A stretch of 64,000 bases of DNA from CAMYMQ01 sp963730305 (GTDB lineage: Bacteria; Pseudomonadota; Alphaproteobacteria; Bin65): contig CAVSRB010000009.1 of the NCBI GenBank assembly GCA_963730305.1, positions 62,001 to 126,000 of the forward strand. Direction: 5' to 3'. Positions 54,600-64,000 of the stretch are shown here, one piece after another (the first letter of the stretch is position 1; each line of letters starts with the position of its first letter). Below the pieces are notes generated by a model. That model searched no databases. It was not told the DNA's origin and worked only from the letters and a program-made list of their open reading frames with translations. Made by a program: the position numbers and the translations under genes.

Positions 54600-54640
54600 C
54601 TCTCGGCGGGCTTAAACGCCGGCTGACAGCGAACGAAGCA

Positions 54641-55836
54641 CTAAAGCAGCACCAACTGCTCCGCCTTGGCCGCCGGCCGCCTGAAGGCGGTGATGTCGAG
54701 CGCCGTGTCGGTCCGGTTCAGGCCGAGCTTGTGGGTGGCGATGACGAAGCGGCGGCGCAACAGCTCGGCGAACGGGCCGCTGCCGCGCATCCGGCTGCCG
54801 AACTCGGGGTCGTTGAGCCGGCCGTCGCGCATGTCGCGGACCCGATTGAGCACGTGCTCGGCCTTGAGCGGTGCGTGCTCGTTCAGCCACTCGGCGACCA
54901 GCGCCTTGACCTCGTGGGGCAGGCGCAGCGGATGTAGCCGGCGGTCCCGGCGCCTGCTTCCCGCGCGGCGGCCAGGATGTCCTCGAGCTCGTGGTCGGTC
55001 AGCGCCGGGACCACCGGGGCGACCATCACTCCGGTCGGGATGCCGGCCTCGGACAGTGCCGTGATCGTCGCCAGCCGCTTGGCCGGGGTCGCCGCGCGCG
55101 GCTCCATCCGCCGGGCCAGGCCGCGGTCGAGCGTGGTCACCGACACCGCGACCCGGACCAGGTTCTTCGCCGCCATCGGGGCCAGGATGTCGATGTCGCG
55201 CGCGACCAGCGCCGACTTGGTCACCATCGTCACCGGGTGGTCGCAGGCGGCGAGCACTTCGAGGATGGAGCGCGTGATCTGCTGGGTGCGTTCGATCGGC
55301 TGGTAGGGATCGGTGTTGGTGCCCATCGCGATCGGCCGGCAGCGGTAGGTCGGCCGCGCCAGCTCCCGCTTCAGCAACTCGGCGGCGTCCGGCTTGGCGA
55401 ACAGGCGCGATTCGAAGTCGAGCCCGGGCGACAGGCCGAGCCAGGCGTGGGTCGGCCGAGCGAAGCAGTAGACGCAGCCATGCTCGCAGCCGCGATAGGG
55501 ATTGATCGACCGGTCGAAGCCGAGGTCGGGCGACTGGTTCCTGGCGATGATCGTGCGCGAGGTATCGCGCGACACAGTGGTGCGCAGCGGCGCCGGCCTG
55601 AAGTCGGCGTCGTCGGCCTCGGTCCAGCCGTCGTCGAACGGCGCCCGCTGGGTCTTCTCGAACCGTCCGGTGGGGTTGCTGACCGCGCCGCGGCCCTTTC
55701 GCGTGGCTTGGGGGGATGGGGGGAACGAAAGGGCCTGCTCGCTGCGGGGAGGAAACGAGCGGGCGGCGCGGCCAGCTTTCCCGGGACGGGGAGCCGCCTG
55801 ATCCGCGGTCGGGGAAGGGCGGGTCAGGTGTTCCAT
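54641..55836 (-). CDS. PA0069-family radical SAM protein, frameshifted
   Basis: A radical SAM protein related to the PA0069/spore-photolyase-like group. The 4Fe-4S motif CEHGCVYC lies in NPYRGCEHGCVYCFARPTH near residues 98-116. SPGLDFESRLFAKPDAAELL and PIAMGTNTDPYQPIER follow, both typical. At ~54934 one base is missing (ATCCGCTGCGCC, expected ATCCGCCTGCGCC), so the last ~97 residues (RLRLPHEVKALVAEWLN... to the end) are in another frame; corrected length is ~398 residues. The N-terminal ~70 residues are Pro/Arg-rich. Substrate unknown. The only frameshift of the six that is a deletion. Confidence 0.82.
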
Positions 55837-56454
55837 GATGTTTTATATCGCTTCGGTGAGAATAAAACAAGAACAAAATGGCAAAATGAGAACATTGTAG
55901 AAACCGTGGAGGTTATCATCGGTTATCAAGGGTTATCTTCTCGGCCTCGAAGCCGGGCTCCCGCGCTTCTCCCTCGGGAGAGGGCGGGGCCCGTTGCGGA
56001 GCGACGGGAGGGTGAGGGGGAGCCGACCTCGAAAGGAGACCCCGCACCCAGCTCCGGGTAGGGCTTGGCTGGGCCTCGCCGACCCTGCGCAACCCTCTCC
56101 CCCAGGGAGAGGGTTTGTTGCGTCGGCCGATGTCATCATTTGTCATCATCTGTCGTCAGGAGCCGCTTTGCGCTCGGACCAAGACCCGGCGAGGCCGTCG
56201 AGGTCGCATCCCGCCATCGGAAGGCCGATGCTCGGCAGGAACGAGCCGGTCGCGTTCGTCCTGTTCTGCCGAGCAAGCAGCGCGAGACGGCGGATCGGGT
56301 GTCGGCTGCGGTCTCCGGCTTCCTGACCCGGACCCGGTCCGGGGTCTGCCGATGCCGACCCAACCGCCTCTCCATATCTAGGAAATAATTCAGGAAATGT
56401 CAACGGCCGCCGGGTCCGGTGCGCGTCCGGGTGCCCGCGCGGCGGTCGGCCGTC
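55837..56454. other. Gene-free, repeat-rich intergenic region (locus 2)
   Basis: No credible gene in these 618 bases. Contents: an AT-rich stretch 55837-55900 upstream of the radical SAM gene; three 10-bp units of GGTTATC (55911-55940); the hairpin-capped element at 55967-56113; three 10-bp units of TGTCATC/TGTCGTC (56131-56160); and an AT patch with CATATCTAGGAAATAATT near 56373-56390. The order resembles 30008-30560. Confidence 0.6.
55967..56113. repeat. Hairpin-capped intergenic element, copy 2
   Basis: It begins CTTCTCCCTCGGGAGAGGG and ends CCTCTCCCCCAGGGAGAGG, with an internal GGGAGGGTGAGGGGG and a facing GCACCCAGCTCCGGGTAGGG, then CTCGCCGACCCTGCGCAACC. All blocks match copy 1 (30210-30419) in order and orientation, with a shorter centre. 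No coding capacity. Confidence 0.7.
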
Positions 56455-56766
56455 CTATTTCAGGGTGAGGACGATCTCCTGGAGTTTTTCGAGGTTCAGC
56501 TGCCGGACGGTCTTGGCGACGATGAACCAATCGACGATCTGCCAGATGCCGAACCCGCCCAAGGTGATCAGCTTGAGGATGCCGAGCCAGGGCTGGCCGA
56601 GGTAGAACCGGTCCGCCCCCAGCGCGCCGAGCCAGAAGCTCCAGCCCAGCGCCACCGTGCCGCTCCCGGCCTGCACGGCGATCATGCGGGCCGCCTGGTC
56701 GCGCCGCTCCTCCGGCAGGCGGGCCAGCAGGGCGGCGACGGCGACGACGTAATCCTGCTCTCTCAT
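56455..56766 (-). CDS. TM2-domain membrane protein
   Basis: A 103-residue protein with a C-terminal TM2 domain: two helices (GWSFWLGALGADRFYLGQPWLG and KLITLGGFGIWQIVDWFIVAK) joined by a short loop with the DRFYLG signature, near residues 42-85. The soluble N-terminus has a short Arg/Ala-rich helix (LLARLPEERRDQAARM). TM2 proteins are found from bacteria to animals and their role is unsettled. No operon partner is visible. Confidence 0.85.
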   Translation of the reverse strand: MREQDYVVAVAALLARLPEERRDQAARMIAVQAGSGTVALGWSFWLGALGADRFYLGQPWLGILKLITLGGFGIWQIVDWFIVAKTVRQLNLEKLQEIVLTLK

Positions 56767-56852
56767 CGGTCTCTTCCCCCGACCTGTCGTTGGACCGGGC
56801 GCCGGCCGCATCGAGCGCGGCGTCGGCGCGTCAGGCCGGCAGGATACGGCGT

Positions 56853-57923
56853 CTACGCCGTTTCGACATCCCGCCCGACCCGCGCCAGGGTCTCGACCGA
56901 CAGATAGTCCGCCACCGTGCGCTCGACGTGGGCGCGCACCGCTTGGGCCATGTGAGCGCCCTGCCACGCGCTTCCCGGCTCGGCCGAGAGCACGGTCCAG
57001 CGCAGCGCCCAGGTCGTCGTGCGCAGCCAGGTCAGCCGGCGCATCGGTGCGGCCCAGGCGCGGACGGCCTCGGCCAGCGGCGCGGGAGCGGCAGCGAAGT
57101 AGGCGTCGTAGAAGGCGCGGGTCGCGGCGCGGTCGAGGGCGGCGGCCACGTCCGGATCCCACATCGTCGAGGTGTAGAGGCTGGCGTGGGCGAGGTCGAT
57201 CGCCGGGTTGCCGTACATCGCCTTCTCGAGGTCGAGGAAGACGGCGCTGCCGTCGGCGACGATCAAATAGTTGCCGGGGTGGGTGTCGGTGCCGACGAAG
57301 GTCAGCACCGGCGCCAGGGCGCGGGTCTCTTCGGGCAGCCTTTCGAGCCGGGCCAGCTCGGCGCGCAGCCGGTCGCGCGCGGCCGGGGCGATCGGGGCGC
57401 GGTCGAGATAGGCGGCCTGCTCGGCGATGACGGCGAGGGTCGCGGCGACGGCGTCGGCCTGGACCTGGAGCGGCGGCCGCTCGGCCTCGGCGGGCACGGG
57501 CACCTGGTGGAGGTCGGCGAGGCAGCGCGCGATCTCGGCCATGTCGCCGGGCAGGCGCGGCTTCGAGCCGTCGATCCGGTCGACGATCAGGGCGCCGAAC
57601 GGCAGGTCGCCGACCGGCAGGGTCGCATGCAGCCGCGGCGTCCGCCCGGACGGCGCGGCGCGGGCGAAGCAGGCGGCCTCGTAAGCCAGCGCTTGTTCAG
57701 GTGCGAGCCCCCACTGGCTGAGCAGGGGGATACGCGCGACCACGCTCGCCCCGTCGTGCGTCATGCGGTCGAAGGCGAGGTGGAGGTGCGACACGCCGGC
57801 GCCGCCGACCGGCTCGATGTCGGCATCGGCCAGCGCGGCGACGTCCGCGGAATCGCGCAGCGCCCGGCGGAGGGCGGCGGTCAGCGTCGCTTCGAGCGTT
57901 TCGGGGTCCTGGTCGGTCTTCAT
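56853..57923 (-). CDS. Aminoglycoside-phosphotransferase-fold protein
   Basis: A 356-residue small-molecule kinase-like protein (APH/choline-kinase fold). The Brenner-type motif is FVGTDTHPGNYLIVADGS (TDTHPGN near residues 209-215; the usual HxD has Thr in place of His) and the metal Asp in AVFLDLEKAMYGNPAIDLAH. The nucleotide-binding N-lobe strand VVARIPLL is present. Whether it retains kinase activity is unclear because of the changed catalytic loop. Divergent from the TIGR04283/TIGR04282 genes; the substrate may be related, but this is only contextual. Confidence 0.75.
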   Translation of the reverse strand: MKTDQDPETLEATLTAALRRALRDSADVAALADADIEPVGGAGVSHLHLAFDRMTHDGASVVARIPLLSQWGLAPEQALAYEAACFARAAPSGRTPRLHATLPVGDLPFGALIVDRIDGSKPRLPGDMAEIARCLADLHQVPVPAEAERPPLQVQADAVAATLAVIAEQAAYLDRAPIAPAARDRLRAELARLERLPEETRALAPVLTFVGTDTHPGNYLIVADGSAVFLDLEKAMYGNPAIDLAHASLYTSTMWDPDVAAALDRAATRAFYDAYFAAAPAPLAEAVRAWAAPMRRLTWLRTTTWALRWTVLSAEPGSAWQGAHMAQAVRAHVERTVADYLSVETLARVGRDVETA

Positions 57924-57987
57924 GCGCGGTCTTGTAGGCCATCGTCGGGGCTGCGGGATAGGGCGGGTGGCATCCGCACCACACATC

Positions 57988-58061
57988 CGTCATGCCCGCG
58001 CAGGCGGGCATCCAGTCCGTTGGCGGCGTCGCGCTGGACCCCCGCCGACGCGGGGGTGACG
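57988..58061. repeat. Paired-arm inverted repeat (CGTCATGCCCGCG family)
   Basis: CGTCATGCCCGCGCAGGCGG... (57988-58015) and, inverted, CTGGACCCCCGCCGACGCGG...GTGACG (58034-58061) are imperfect 28-base inverted repeats with an 18-base spacer. Each holds an internal GC hairpin. This family is common in intergenic DNA of alphaproteobacteria. It lies between the divergent kinase-like and TIGR04283 genes. Confidence 0.75.
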
Positions 58062-58198
58062 TTTGAAAAGGCGGAAGGAAATTGCCTCCGCCAACACGAC
58101 GCCCTCACGAACCGATCAACGGGATTTGGCGAGACAGGGCAGCCGGCATGTCGCACCCTAGGGCACGGCCATGAACGAGGAGCCCGCGACCGCGGCCC

Positions 58199-58870
58199 AT
58201 GCTGAGTATCGTCATCCCGACCCTGAACGCCGAGCGGAGCCTGCCCGCGACGCTGGCCCACCTGGCCGCGACCGCCGGGACGGTCGAGCTGGTGGTCAGC
58301 GACGGCGGATCGACCGACGCGACGGTCGCGGCCGCCCGCGGATACGGCGCGCGGGTGGTGACGGGCCCGGCCGGGCGCGGCCGGCAGCTCGCGGCCGGGG
58401 CGCGGGCGTCGGCGGGCGACTGGCTGCTGTTCCTCCATGCCGACACCAAGCCCGCCGCGGGCTGGCGCGCGGCGGTCGATGCCTTCGCGGCCGATCCGGG
58501 CAACCGCCGCCGGGCCGCCTATTTCCGCTTCGCGCTCGACGACGACGACCCGGCGGCGCGCCGGATGGAGGCGGTCGTCGCCGGGCGCTGCCGCCGCTTC
58601 GGCCTGCCTTACGGCGATCAGGGGCTGTTGATCCCGCGCGGCTTCTATTTCGTGCTGGGCGGCTACCGGCCGATGGCGCTGATGGAGGACGTCGACCTGG
58701 TGCGCCGGATCGGCAAGCGGCGGCTGGTCGGGCTCGACGTCGCCGCGGTGACCTCGGCCGACCGCTATCGGCTCGGCGGCTACCGCGGCCGGCCGGCGCG
58801 CAACCTCGCGCTGCTGACGCTCTATTTCCTGGGCGCGCCGCCGGCGCTGCTGGCGCGGCTCTACGGATGA
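58199..58870 (+). CDS. TIGR04283-family glycosyltransferase
   Basis: A 223-residue GT-A family 2 transferase. It has SIVIPTLNAERSLPATL at the N-terminus, ELVVSDGGSTDATVAAA near residue 30 and the metal motif LLFLHADTKPAAGW near 76. The late GYRPMALMEDVDLVRRIGK region is the acceptor or catalytic-base part. TIGR04283 proteins are annotated as arsenosugar-biosynthesis glycosyltransferases, but no arsS or other arsenosugar gene is visible here. Its stop overlaps the next gene (ATGA), so the two are coupled. No membrane helix. Confidence 0.85.
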   Translation: MLSIVIPTLNAERSLPATLAHLAATAGTVELVVSDGGSTDATVAAARGYGARVVTGPAGRGRQLAAGARASAGDWLLFLHADTKPAAGWRAAVDAFAADPGNRRRAAYFRFALDDDDPAARRMEAVVAGRCRRFGLPYGDQGLLIPRGFYFVLGGYRPMALMEDVDLVRRIGKRRLVGLDVAAVTSADRYRLGGYRGRPARNLALLTLYFLGAPPALLARLYG

Positions 58871-59484
58871 CCCGGCACCTGATCCTGTTCGCCCGCGCGC
58901 CCCGGCTCGGCGCGGTCAAGTCGCGGCTGGCGCGCGACATCGGCGCGGTCGCCGCGTGGCGCTTCGCCGACCACACGACGCGGGCGATGATCCGGCGGCT
59001 CGGCCGCGACCCGCGCTGGCGGATCCGGCTGTGCCTGACCCCCGACGAGGCGGCGCGCGATCCCGGCCTGGCCCGGCGCTGGCGGCTGCCCGACGGCGTG
59101 GCGGTGACGGCGCAGGGGCGCGGCGACCTCGGCGCGCGGATGGCGCGGGCGCTGGCGGCGCCGCCGCCTGGCCCGCGCCTGCTGATGGGCAGCGACATCC
59201 CCGGGGTCGGCCCCGCCGACATCGCCGACGCCTTCGCCCGGCTCGGCGACGCCGACCTCGTGTTCGGGCCGGCCGAGGACGGCGGCTTCTGGCTGGTCGG
59301 CGCGCGCACGCCCGGCGCGGTCCACGGCCTGTTCGACGGCGTGCGCTGGTCGACGCCGCACGCGCTCGCCGACACGCTCGCCAACGTGCCGCCGCGCCGG
59401 CGCGCGGCGATGGCGGCCCGCAAGCGGGACGTCGACGATGGCGCCGCCTTCGCCGCGCTCGCCACGGTCACGGATCCGTCATGA
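58867..59484 (+). CDS. TIGR04282-family glycosyltransferase
   Basis: A 205-residue nucleotidyltransferase-like glycosyltransferase (GT-A). It begins HLILFARAPRLGAVKSRLARDIG, the nucleotide-binding loop, and has RLLMGSDIPGVGPADIADAF near residue 99 and FGPAEDGGFWLVGAR near 137. TIGR04282 members are paired with TIGR04283 in arsenosugar-like clusters. Encoded immediately after that gene with a 4-base overlap. Confidence 0.85.
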   Translation: MTRHLILFARAPRLGAVKSRLARDIGAVAAWRFADHTTRAMIRRLGRDPRWRIRLCLTPDEAARDPGLARRWRLPDGVAVTAQGRGDLGARMARALAAPPPGPRLLMGSDIPGVGPADIADAFARLGDADLVFGPAEDGGFWLVGARTPGAVHGLFDGVRWSTPHALADTLANVPPRRRAAMAARKRDVDDGAAFAALATVTDPS

Positions 59485-59586
59485 AGCGGGGCGATCATGG
59501 CGGTAGATGAAAAGCGTGCGGGCGCCGCGTATCATCACCGTGTGCTCCGCCGACGCTCCCCGCGGACGGCACAACAGGAGGCTTCC

Positions 59587-60087
59587 ATGCGCATGTCCGT
59601 ATTCCGGCGGCTCGCCGCCGTTGCCGCGTTGCTCGTCGTATCGTTGGCCACGGCGCCGGTGGCGGCGCGGCCCGCGTCGGCGGCCGATTTCACCGGCCTG
59701 CGCGCCTGGGTCGGCAAATATCCCTCCGACAAGGTCGGCAGGTACAGCTTCTTCGCCTATCCCGGGCTCGCTGCGGCGATGAAGCGGGCGATGGGCGCGC
59801 GGGCCTACGCCGGGGTCATGGGCATCGTCGGGCCCGAGGTGCCGGTGATCGAGGTCGACGGCTACGTGGTCGCCAATCGCTGCCAGGCGCACGATTGCGG
59901 CGACAAGAACATGTCGGTGGCGGTGCATATCGCGCGCGGTCGGGTGCTGGTCTGCTGGCAGAACGCGCCGAGCCGGTCCAGCGCGCGCTGGTACGAGGCC
60001 GGCCACCGGCTGCGGGTGGATACCGCCTACGGCTGCCCCGGCGACGTCCGCGAGGCGCACGCCGCGTTTCGCCGGCTGGGCTACTGA
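59587..60087 (+). CDS. Ivy-like inhibitor of C-type lysozyme, periplasmic
   Basis: A 166-residue exported protein: signal peptide to about residue 33 (...AARPASA), then a compact domain with the motif NRCQAHDCGDKNMSVAV (C99, C104), like the CKPHDC inhibitory loop of Ivy, and later VLVCWQNA. Ivy proteins block C-type lysozymes in the periplasm; some also inhibit lytic transglycosylases. AGGAGG lies 5 bases upstream of ATG 59587, a strong site. A transglycosylase gene is two genes away on the other strand. The family call rests on motif resemblance. Confidence 0.65.
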   Translation: MRMSVFRRLAAVAALLVVSLATAPVAARPASAADFTGLRAWVGKYPSDKVGRYSFFAYPGLAAAMKRAMGARAYAGVMGIVGPEVPVIEVDGYVVANRCQAHDCGDKNMSVAVHIARGRVLVCWQNAPSRSSARWYEAGHRLRVDTAYGCPGDVREAHAAFRRLGY

Positions 60088-60100
60088 TCCGGCGCCGGCC

Positions 60101-60631
60101 TCACTGCTCCTGCAGCCGCGGCATCAGCTCGACGAAGTTGCACGGGCGGTAGCGGATGTCGAGCTGCCAGCGCAGGATCTCGTCCCAGCCGTCGCGGCAG
60201 GCGCCGGGCGAACCGGGCAGCGCGAACAGATAGGTGCCGCCGGCGACCCCGGCGGTCGCCCGCGACTGGATCGTCGAGGTGGCGATGGTCCGGTAGCTGA
60301 TCCAGCGGAACAGTTCGCCGAAGCCCTCGATCGCCTTGTCGTAGACCGACGCGAAGGCCTCCGGCGTGACGTCGCGGCCGGTGACCCCGGTGCCGCCGGT
60401 CGAGATCACGACGTCGACCCCGGGATCGGCGATCCAGTCGCGCAACTGGGCGGTGATCGCGGCCGTGTCGTCCTTGACGATCGCCCGGGCGGCGAGCGCG
60501 TGGCCGGCGCCGGTCAGCCGCTCGACCAACGTGTCGCCCGACTTGTCGTCGGCCTCGGTCCGGGTGTCGGACACGGTCATGATCGCGATGTTGACCGGCA
60601 CGAAGGTCCGGCTTTCGTCGATACCCGCCAT
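60101..60631 (-). CDS. moaB: Molybdenum cofactor biosynthesis protein B
   Basis: A 176-residue MoaB/MogA-fold protein that adenylylates or binds molybdopterin. Signatures: IAIMTVSDTRTEADDKSGDTLVERL near residues 15-39, DVVISTGGTGVTGRDVTPEAF near 73-93, and the late LPGSPGACRDGWDEIL near 139. The STGGTG loop is the substrate-binding site. ATG 60631 is 44 bases after the lytic transglycosylase gene ends, on the same strand, and the two may be cotranscribed. No other moa genes are nearby. Confidence 0.93.
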   Translation of the reverse strand: MAGIDESRTFVPVNIAIMTVSDTRTEADDKSGDTLVERLTGAGHALAARAIVKDDTAAITAQLRDWIADPGVDVVISTGGTGVTGRDVTPEAFASVYDKAIEGFGELFRWISYRTIATSTIQSRATAGVAGGTYLFALPGSPGACRDGWDEILRWQLDIRYRPCNFVELMPRLQEQ

Positions 60632-60675
60632 GGGACTGCCTACGGTGTGCTTGGGGTGATCCTGGGTGCGCCGCG

Positions 60676-62544
<1,869 letters not shown>

Positions 62545-62554
62545 GGGCAGCGCC

Positions 62555-63430
62555 TCAGCCGGCCGGCGTGTCGGCGCCGTCCAGCCGGGCCTTGATCGCG
62601 AGCAGGTCGCGCCAGGCCTCGCGCTTGTGCTGGGGGCTGCGCAGCAGGTAGGCGGGGTGGAAGGTCGGCATCGCCGCGATCGGCGGCTCGCCGCGGGCCT
62701 GCATGCCGGCGGTCCGGTAGTCGAACCAGCGGCCGCGCAGGCGGGTGATGCCCTCGCTCTTCTGGAGCATGGTCTTGGCCGACGGCCCGCCCAGGAAGAC
62801 CAGCACCCGCGGCGCGGCCAGCTCGATATGGCGCTCGACGAAGGGGCGGCAGACGGCGACCTCGGCGGTGCTCGGCTCGCGGTTGCCGGGCGGCCGCCAG
62901 AAGATGATGTTGGAGATGTAGGCGTTGTTCGCCCGCGACAGACCGATCCACTCGATCATGCGGTCGAGGAGCTGGCCGCTGGGACCGACGAAGGGCAGGC
63001 CCTGGCGGTCCTCGTCGGCGCCCGGCGCCTCGCCCAGGAACATCACGCCGCCGGACGGGTCGCCGTCGGCGAAGACGGTGTTCATCGCCGTCTTCTTGAG
63101 CGCGCAGCCGTCGAAGTCCTCGACCGCCGCCTTGAGCTCGGCCAGGGTCGCCGCGCCCTCGGCGAGCGCTTCGGCGCCGCGCACGGTGGCGTCGGTCGAC
63201 CGCAGCGCGGCCGCCGGCTCGATGCGCGCCGGTGCGGCTGCCGGCGCGGGCGCCATCGCCATATCTCGCGCAGCCGCAGGGGGCGGCGCCGCGGCCTCGC
63301 GCGCCGATCTCTGTGCGGCCTTTTGGGCGGCCGCGGCGTAGCGATCGACCGGGGCGTCCAGCAGCGCCTCGTCGGCGCCGGCCTCGATCTGATACCGCAA
63401 CAATTCCGTGACCGTTCCCCGATCCAGCAT
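62555..63430 (-). CDS. Family 4-type uracil-DNA glycosylase
   Basis: A 291-residue glycosylase that removes uracil from DNA. The UDG domain starts after a variable Ala/Pro-rich N-terminal region (~90 residues). It has VMFLGEAPGADEDRQGLPFVG near residue 130, NIIFWRPPGNREP near 170, and the late MPTFHPAYLLR. Family 4 enzymes have a 4Fe-4S cluster with four Cys. Here only CALKKTA and CRPFVERH supply Cys; the Cys before RPPGNREP is replaced by Trp. The cluster may be incomplete, as in other alphaproteobacterial members. Divergent from ETF-QO. Confidence 0.85.
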   Translation of the reverse strand: MLDRGTVTELLRYQIEAGADEALLDAPVDRYAAAAQKAAQRSAREAAAPPPAAARDMAMAPAPAAAPARIEPAAALRSTDATVRGAEALAEGAATLAELKAAVEDFDGCALKKTAMNTVFADGDPSGGVMFLGEAPGADEDRQGLPFVGPSGQLLDRMIEWIGLSRANNAYISNIIFWRPPGNREPSTAEVAVCRPFVERHIELAAPRVLVFLGGPSAKTMLQKSEGITRLRGRWFDYRTAGMQARGEPPIAAMPTFHPAYLLRSPQHKREAWRDLLAIKARLDGADTPAG

Positions 63431-63574
63431 GGCGCGTGTCCTTCCGTTGCGCTATGTCTGTTCGCGGTTCACAACCTAATCTATATCCTTACGGGCCGAT
63501 CGTCGCCATTGTTGCCACGATTGACGCTCTGATAGCGACCCAGCAACGACACGATAGCGGGAACAGGGGAGCCG

Positions 63575-64000
63575 ATGTCGGATACCGAAGCCGCGCGCGA
63601 ATCAATGGAATACGACGTCGTGATCGTCGGCGCCGGCCCGTCGGGCCTGGCTGCCGCGATCCGGCTCAAGCAGCTTGCCGCGGAGCGCGAGGCCGAGGTG
63701 TCCGTGTGCGTGCTGGAGAAGGGCTCCGAGGTCGGCAGCCACATCCTGTCGGGCGCGGTGCTCGACACGCGCGCGCTCGACGAGCTGATCCCCGACTGGA
63801 AGGAGCAGGGCGCGCCGATCAACACTCCGGTGACCGAGGACCGTTTCCTGATGCTGTCGGAGACGGGCGGCTTCAAGGTCCCCAACCTCCTGCTGCCCGG
63901 CTGCTTCAAGAACCACGGCAACTACATCATCAGCCTCGGCAACCTGTGCCGTTGGCTGGGCGAGCAGGCCGAGGCGCTGGGCGTCGAGATCTATCCCGGC
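63575..64000 (+). CDS. Electron transfer flavoprotein-ubiquinone oxidoreductase, N-terminal fragment
   Basis: The gene runs off the window after 142 residues. The FAD-binding motif YDVVIVGAGPSGLAAAIRL begins near residue 12, followed by SVCVLEKGSEVGSHILSGAVLD and FLMLSETGGFKVPNLLLPGC, typical of ETF-QO (ETFDH). This enzyme passes electrons from electron-transfer flavoprotein to ubiquinone at the inner membrane. The ATG at 63575 follows GGGGAG. It is divergent from the UDG gene across 144 bases. Confidence 0.9.
   Translation, partial: MSDTEAARESMEYDVVIVGAGPSGLAAAIRLKQLAAEREAEVSVCVLEKGSEVGSHILSGAVLDTRALDELIPDWKEQGAPINTPVTEDRFLMLSETGGFKVPNLLLPGCFKNHGNYIISLGNLCRWLGEQAEALGVEIYPG

Noticed and set aside
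55871..55893. GAAC ... GAAC as an alphaproteobacterial SOS (LexA) box
   Set aside because: The two GAAC units are 15 bases apart instead of the canonical 7, and no SOS gene follows.
55911..55940. GGTTATC x3 as DnaA boxes or replication origin iterons
   Set aside because: Only the TTATC core matches a DnaA box, and the units do not read TTATCCACA. No replication gene or AT-rich unwinding element is nearby.

Overview
The window is high-GC chromosomal DNA from an alphaproteobacterium, most likely a free-living aerobe near Rhodospirillales. The evidence is the gene content and order: a CcrM-type GANTC methyltransferase next to rnhB; the block mutY / dciA-like DUF721 / DsbA-like thioredoxin / smc; a stand-alone F0 operon (atpI-B-E-F'-F) with two b-type subunits; tldD beside a ctaC-D-B-coxF-ctaG-ctaE-DUF983-surf1 operon; a GCS2-type gshA; and the moaB / lytic transglycosylase / UDG / ETF-QO block. 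The genus is not identifiable from sequence alone. I see no rRNA, tRNA, CRISPR, prophage, transposase or secretion cluster; this is mostly core genome.

Layout. 0-4.7 kb: HdeD fragment, tandem DUF4170 protein, GGCT-like protein, B3/4-domain protein, an Arg/Cys-rich secreted protein, GNAT and an M20 peptidase. 4.7-8.6 kb: methyltransferase and ubiA facing rsmE and gshA. 8.7-12.9 kb: arginase and ornithine aminotransferase, then a membrane nucleotide cyclase. 12.9-15.0 kb: retropepsin-like protease and TldD (minus strand). 15.2-23.3 kb: aa3 cytochrome oxidase operon with assembly factors, then an M32 carboxypeptidase. 23.3-26.4 kb: bd oxidase operon cydP-A-B-X on the minus strand. 26.5-30.0 kb: DUF6065 protein, thrC and an M16 peptidase. 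30.0-30.6 kb: repeat-rich intergenic region. 30.6-34.6 kb: small membrane protein, YqgE, a DsbD N-terminal-domain protein, peroxiredoxin, rnhA and thrB. 34.7-39.8 kb: CDGSH protein, then a tandem glycine riboswitch controlling gcvT-gcvH-gcvP. 39.9-42.5 kb: F0 ATPase operon. 42.5-48.6 kb: smc, DsbA-like, DUF721 and divergent mutY. 48.7-51.3 kb: secreted PepSY-like protein with a FeuP/FeuQ-like two-component pair. 51.3-55.8 kb: ccrM, rnhB, a KefB-type antiporter and a PA0069-family radical SAM protein. 55.8-56.5 kb: second repeat-rich region. 56.5-64 kb: TM2 protein, kinase-fold protein, a TIGR04283/TIGR04282 pair, Ivy-like inhibitor, moaB, lytic transglycosylase, UDG and the start of ETF-QO.

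How it works together. Respiration dominates: aa3 oxidase, bd oxidase, F0 ATPase, ETF-QO and ubiquinone synthesis (ubiA). Amino-acid metabolism includes arginine breakdown (arginase, ornithine aminotransferase), threonine synthesis (thrB, thrC) and glycine cleavage under riboswitch control. Chromosome maintenance is represented by smc, ccrM, rnhA/rnhB, mutY, UDG and the DnaB-loader-like DUF721.

Main caveat: six genes (HdeD, DUF4170, the DsbD-N protein, smc, rnhB, PA0069) each carry one single-base frameshift. Five are net +1 and one is net -1. As the list includes essential genes, sequencing or assembly error is the likeliest cause, and I annotate these loci as genes broken in this sequence. 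The least explained material is the intergenic repeat DNA: two composite loci with hairpin-capped elements flanked by 10-bp-phased short repeats, and four other paired-arm inverted repeats. I found no clear undescribed multi-gene system.
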